From: Caryophanales bacterium UBA3260
Lineage (GTDB): Bacteria > Bacillota_I > Bacilli_A > RF39 > UBA660
NCBI GenBank assembly: GCA_002362595.1
Contig: DEUO01000002.1
Span: 12,330-21,807 of the forward strand
DNA: 9,478 nt
Direction: 5' to 3'
How positions within the stretch are numbered: the stretch's first letter is position 1; every line of letters begins with the position of its first letter. A program made the position numbers and the translations under genes. Shown piece after piece: positions 7,728-9,478 of the stretch. The notes under the pieces are model-generated. The model saw only the letters and a list, made by a program, of their open reading frames with translations, was not told the DNA's origin and did not search any database.

Positions 7728-9443
7728 ATGCAAAAACGCTTTACTGACTTTTTAGAAACTCAAAAAACAAAATTAACTATTGAAATGTTATATCAAAGAA
7801 ATAAATCTAAAGGAATAGATAAAGACTTTATAGAATTTCTAATTAATCAAAATCAAACAGAAGCAATAAAATTAATTAATTCTGCTCATAGTAAAGAAGA
7901 AATATTTAAGTTATTTAAAGATAATCTGGATTTAATAAAAAGCAAATATGGCTATATCTTTACCTGCTATGTAACAGGTTATATATATGAATCATATGAT
8001 GCATCACTAAATTTAATACCTATTTCTATAGCTCGTCACTTCCTAAGTCATGATTACAATAAAAGTGATTTAGAATCTATTCTTACTTCATATTCTGATG
8101 TACTAATAAAATATATCAACAACCACAAATCTATGAAACATGATTTACTAGATAAAGAAAAGCTAAATGGTTTCTTCATCAGTGACTTCCGCCAAGATAT
8201 AACACTAGAGACATTCAAAAAATTATGCTCTCTATTATCTAAAAAAGTTGATTTAGAAGACTCCTATGCCAAAGAGATATTTTCACGTTTAATAGTATCA
8301 TTACTATCTGTATATGATAAAGAAACAATAACTAATAATCCAGATTTTGTTAAATATGAAATAGAATATGGTTACTTTGACAAATACTATGCTTTATTAG
8401 AAGCAGGCAAAGAATTACCTCCAATGTCAGAAAGAATAAAAAAATATGAAGAAGAAAAATTAATAACAAGTGAACAAAGTTATCGTTTAAGTCAAATAGA
8501 TTTATTAGAAAAAAGAATATCAACTTTAGAATCTTCGTCTAAAAATCTGATGCTAGAAAAAATAAAATTAATACGTCTAGAACCAGATATAAGAAAAAGA
8601 GCCGAACTTATAGATAGTTGCTTTGCTTATTATGAAGAAAAGTTTCGTTCTGAAATAGTAGATTCTTTATATACTCCAACCTCATCAACAGAAATAACTG
8701 ACTTTCGTGATTTAGATTTTGCTATGCTTCATATATTTATGAGAGATCCTCAAAAAAAATTACCTGCATACGAGGATAAAGTAAAAAGTGATATTATATC
8801 ATCTAGACCAGTAAAAGTAACAGGGGAAGAAGAACTGACACCTGAAGAACAAGATATATATCAAGCTAAAATACAATATGCTATCGAAGTTTTATTAAAT
8901 CCTGTTATTACCAGTGAATCTTTAGATATGGAATCACTATATTCTGATTCAAGTGGATTAAGATGGTACAAAAGTGATACAACTAACCAATTATCTACAA
9001 GTGTTTTAAGTATAAATATAATATCTAGAATAGGTAATTGCGTAGGAGTAGGATTTGATAAAAAAAGTATCAGTCCAGAAAACATCATAATATCTTGTAG
9101 TTCATATCAAACAACCAACATGGGTGTTGAAAACTTAGAAGTACGACCAGAATATCGCTTTAAAGCATTTTCAAGCCCATTAGCAGAATTAAAAGATTCT
9201 CGAAAAACTGAAGTAGTATTATATAGAAAAAAAGATAATGTAAAAACTAATGCATCATATGTTTTTGCTATTATAAATGGCTTTAATAAAAAACAAGATG
9301 AAGATACAATAGAAAGAGCTAGAAAATATGCTACAGAAAATAACATAAGATTAATAATATTTAATAATAAAAAAATCTTAAAATCATATGAAGAATTCTT
9401 ATCTACTCAAGAAGAACCAGAACAAACGCATAAAATGAAATAA
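7728..9443 (+). CDS. Uncharacterised 571-residue cytoplasmic protein
   Basis: I do not recognise this protein. It has no signal peptide and no membrane segment, so it is probably cytoplasmic. The first 220 or so residues look mostly helical and Lys/Asp-rich. Residues about 231-300 are charged and helical with possible coiled-coil character (IDLLEKRISTLESSSKNL). An acidic loop near 360-375 (TGEEELTPEEQD) leads to a more mixed C-terminal part. That part holds a short hydrophobic segment GVGFDKKSISPENIIISCSS (about 438-457), TTNMG, and then EVVLYR (495-500), YVFAIING (511-518), a helix and IRLIIFN, an alternating strand-helix pattern like part of an alpha/beta fold. I see no catalytic signature I can name. 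The start is well supported by GGTGAT three bases upstream. Composition matches the neighbours. It has its own promoter, so the upstream genes give little clue to its job. Confidence 0.88.
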   Translation: MQKRFTDFLETQKTKLTIEMLYQRNKSKGIDKDFIEFLINQNQTEAIKLINSAHSKEEIFKLFKDNLDLIKSKYGYIFTCYVTGYIYESYDASLNLIPISIARHFLSHDYNKSDLESILTSYSDVLIKYINNHKSMKHDLLDKEKLNGFFISDFRQDITLETFKKLCSLLSKKVDLEDSYAKEIFSRLIVSLLSVYDKETITNNPDFVKYEIEYGYFDKYYALLEAGKELPPMSERIKKYEEEKLITSEQSYRLSQIDLLEKRISTLESSSKNLMLEKIKLIRLEPDIRKRAELIDSCFAYYEEKFRSEIVDSLYTPTSSTEITDFRDLDFAMLHIFMRDPQKKLPAYEDKVKSDIISSRPVKVTGEEELTPEEQDIYQAKIQYAIEVLLNPVITSESLDMESLYSDSSGLRWYKSDTTNQLSTSVLSINIISRIGNCVGVGFDKKSISPENIIISCSSYQTTNMGVENLEVRPEYRFKAFSSPLAELKDSRKTEVVLYRKKDNVKTNASYVFAIINGFNKKQDEDTIERARKYATENNIRLIIFNNKKILKSYEEFLSTQEEPEQTHKMK

Positions 9444-9448
9444 AAAAA

Positions 9449-9478
9449 TCGGTTTATGATGTGCACCCCGTTTAGGAG
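9449..9478. other. Composition break, possible insertion-sequence edge
   Basis: After the last stop and a short A-run, the final 30 bases contain 15 G or C, far above the rest of the window, including the block TGATGTGCACCCCG (9457-9470). A TG-initiated end followed by CACCCC resembles terminal inverted repeats of IS3/IS150-group elements. The match is from memory of general form, not from an alignment, and no transposase is visible before the window ends. Confidence 0.3.

Noticed and set aside
9107..9346. Short minus-strand open frames within the last gene (also 8861-9088)
   Set aside because: They are opposite a long frame with a good start and ribosome binding site and show no protein-like motif.
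9450..9477. CGGTTTATG and CCGTTTAGG as a direct repeat, possibly the start of a repeat array
   Set aside because: There are only two imperfect copies 19 bases apart and the window ends there; chance is a sufficient explanation.
1..9478. TGA-as-Trp genetic code (Mycoplasma type) suggested by the low GC
   Set aside because: All six proteins use only TGG for Trp, at about twenty sites, and read full length under the standard code.

Overview
The window is very A+T-rich. All six genes lie on the + strand, closely packed, with Gram-positive-type signals: Shine-Dalgarno sequences of the GGTGAT or GAGGT type, TATAAT-like -10 boxes and intrinsic terminators. All of the roughly twenty Trp codons are TGG and every stop is TAA or TAG, so the standard bacterial code fits and a Mycoplasma/Spiroplasma TGA-Trp code does not. 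Together with a lipoteichoic-acid-synthase-type enzyme, this suggests a low-GC Bacilli relative (Firmicutes/Bacillota), possibly one of the uncultured gut lineages. The placement is inference, because there is no rRNA or phylogenetic marker to read.

Layout. (1) Positions 2-598 hold the 3' part of a membrane-anchored GGDEF protein that runs off the left edge; its signature is degenerate. Its stop is one base from the start of a YihY/BrkB-family membrane protein (600-1547), and an intrinsic terminator closes this unit. (2) A single-gene unit with its own promoter encodes Tex, the S1-domain transcription accessory protein (1616-3790), and also ends in a terminator. (3) An extended -10 promoter drives a two-gene unit: an LTA-synthase-family membrane phosphotransferase (3902-5839) and, nine bases later, a glutamine-hydrolysing asparagine synthetase (5849-7675), followed by a third terminator. 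(4) Another compact promoter precedes a 571-residue protein I do not recognise (7728-9443). After it the base composition changes abruptly to about half G+C, possibly the edge of an insertion sequence.

How the genes may work together. Units 1 and 3 are both envelope-related: a transmembrane signalling protein with a polytopic membrane protein, and a polymer synthase with an amidotransferase of a family that in some Gram-positives amidates the cell wall. Tex is a housekeeping RNA/transcription factor with no obvious link to them. Two features recur: terminator hairpins that swallow the upstream stop codon, and -10 boxes directly abutting the ribosome binding site. No intergenic stretch exceeds about 115 bases, and I see no tRNA, rRNA, CRISPR array, riboswitch or complete mobile element. 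I found no clear new multi-gene system. The best leads are the unknown 571-residue protein, the degenerate GGDEF protein and the possible IS edge.
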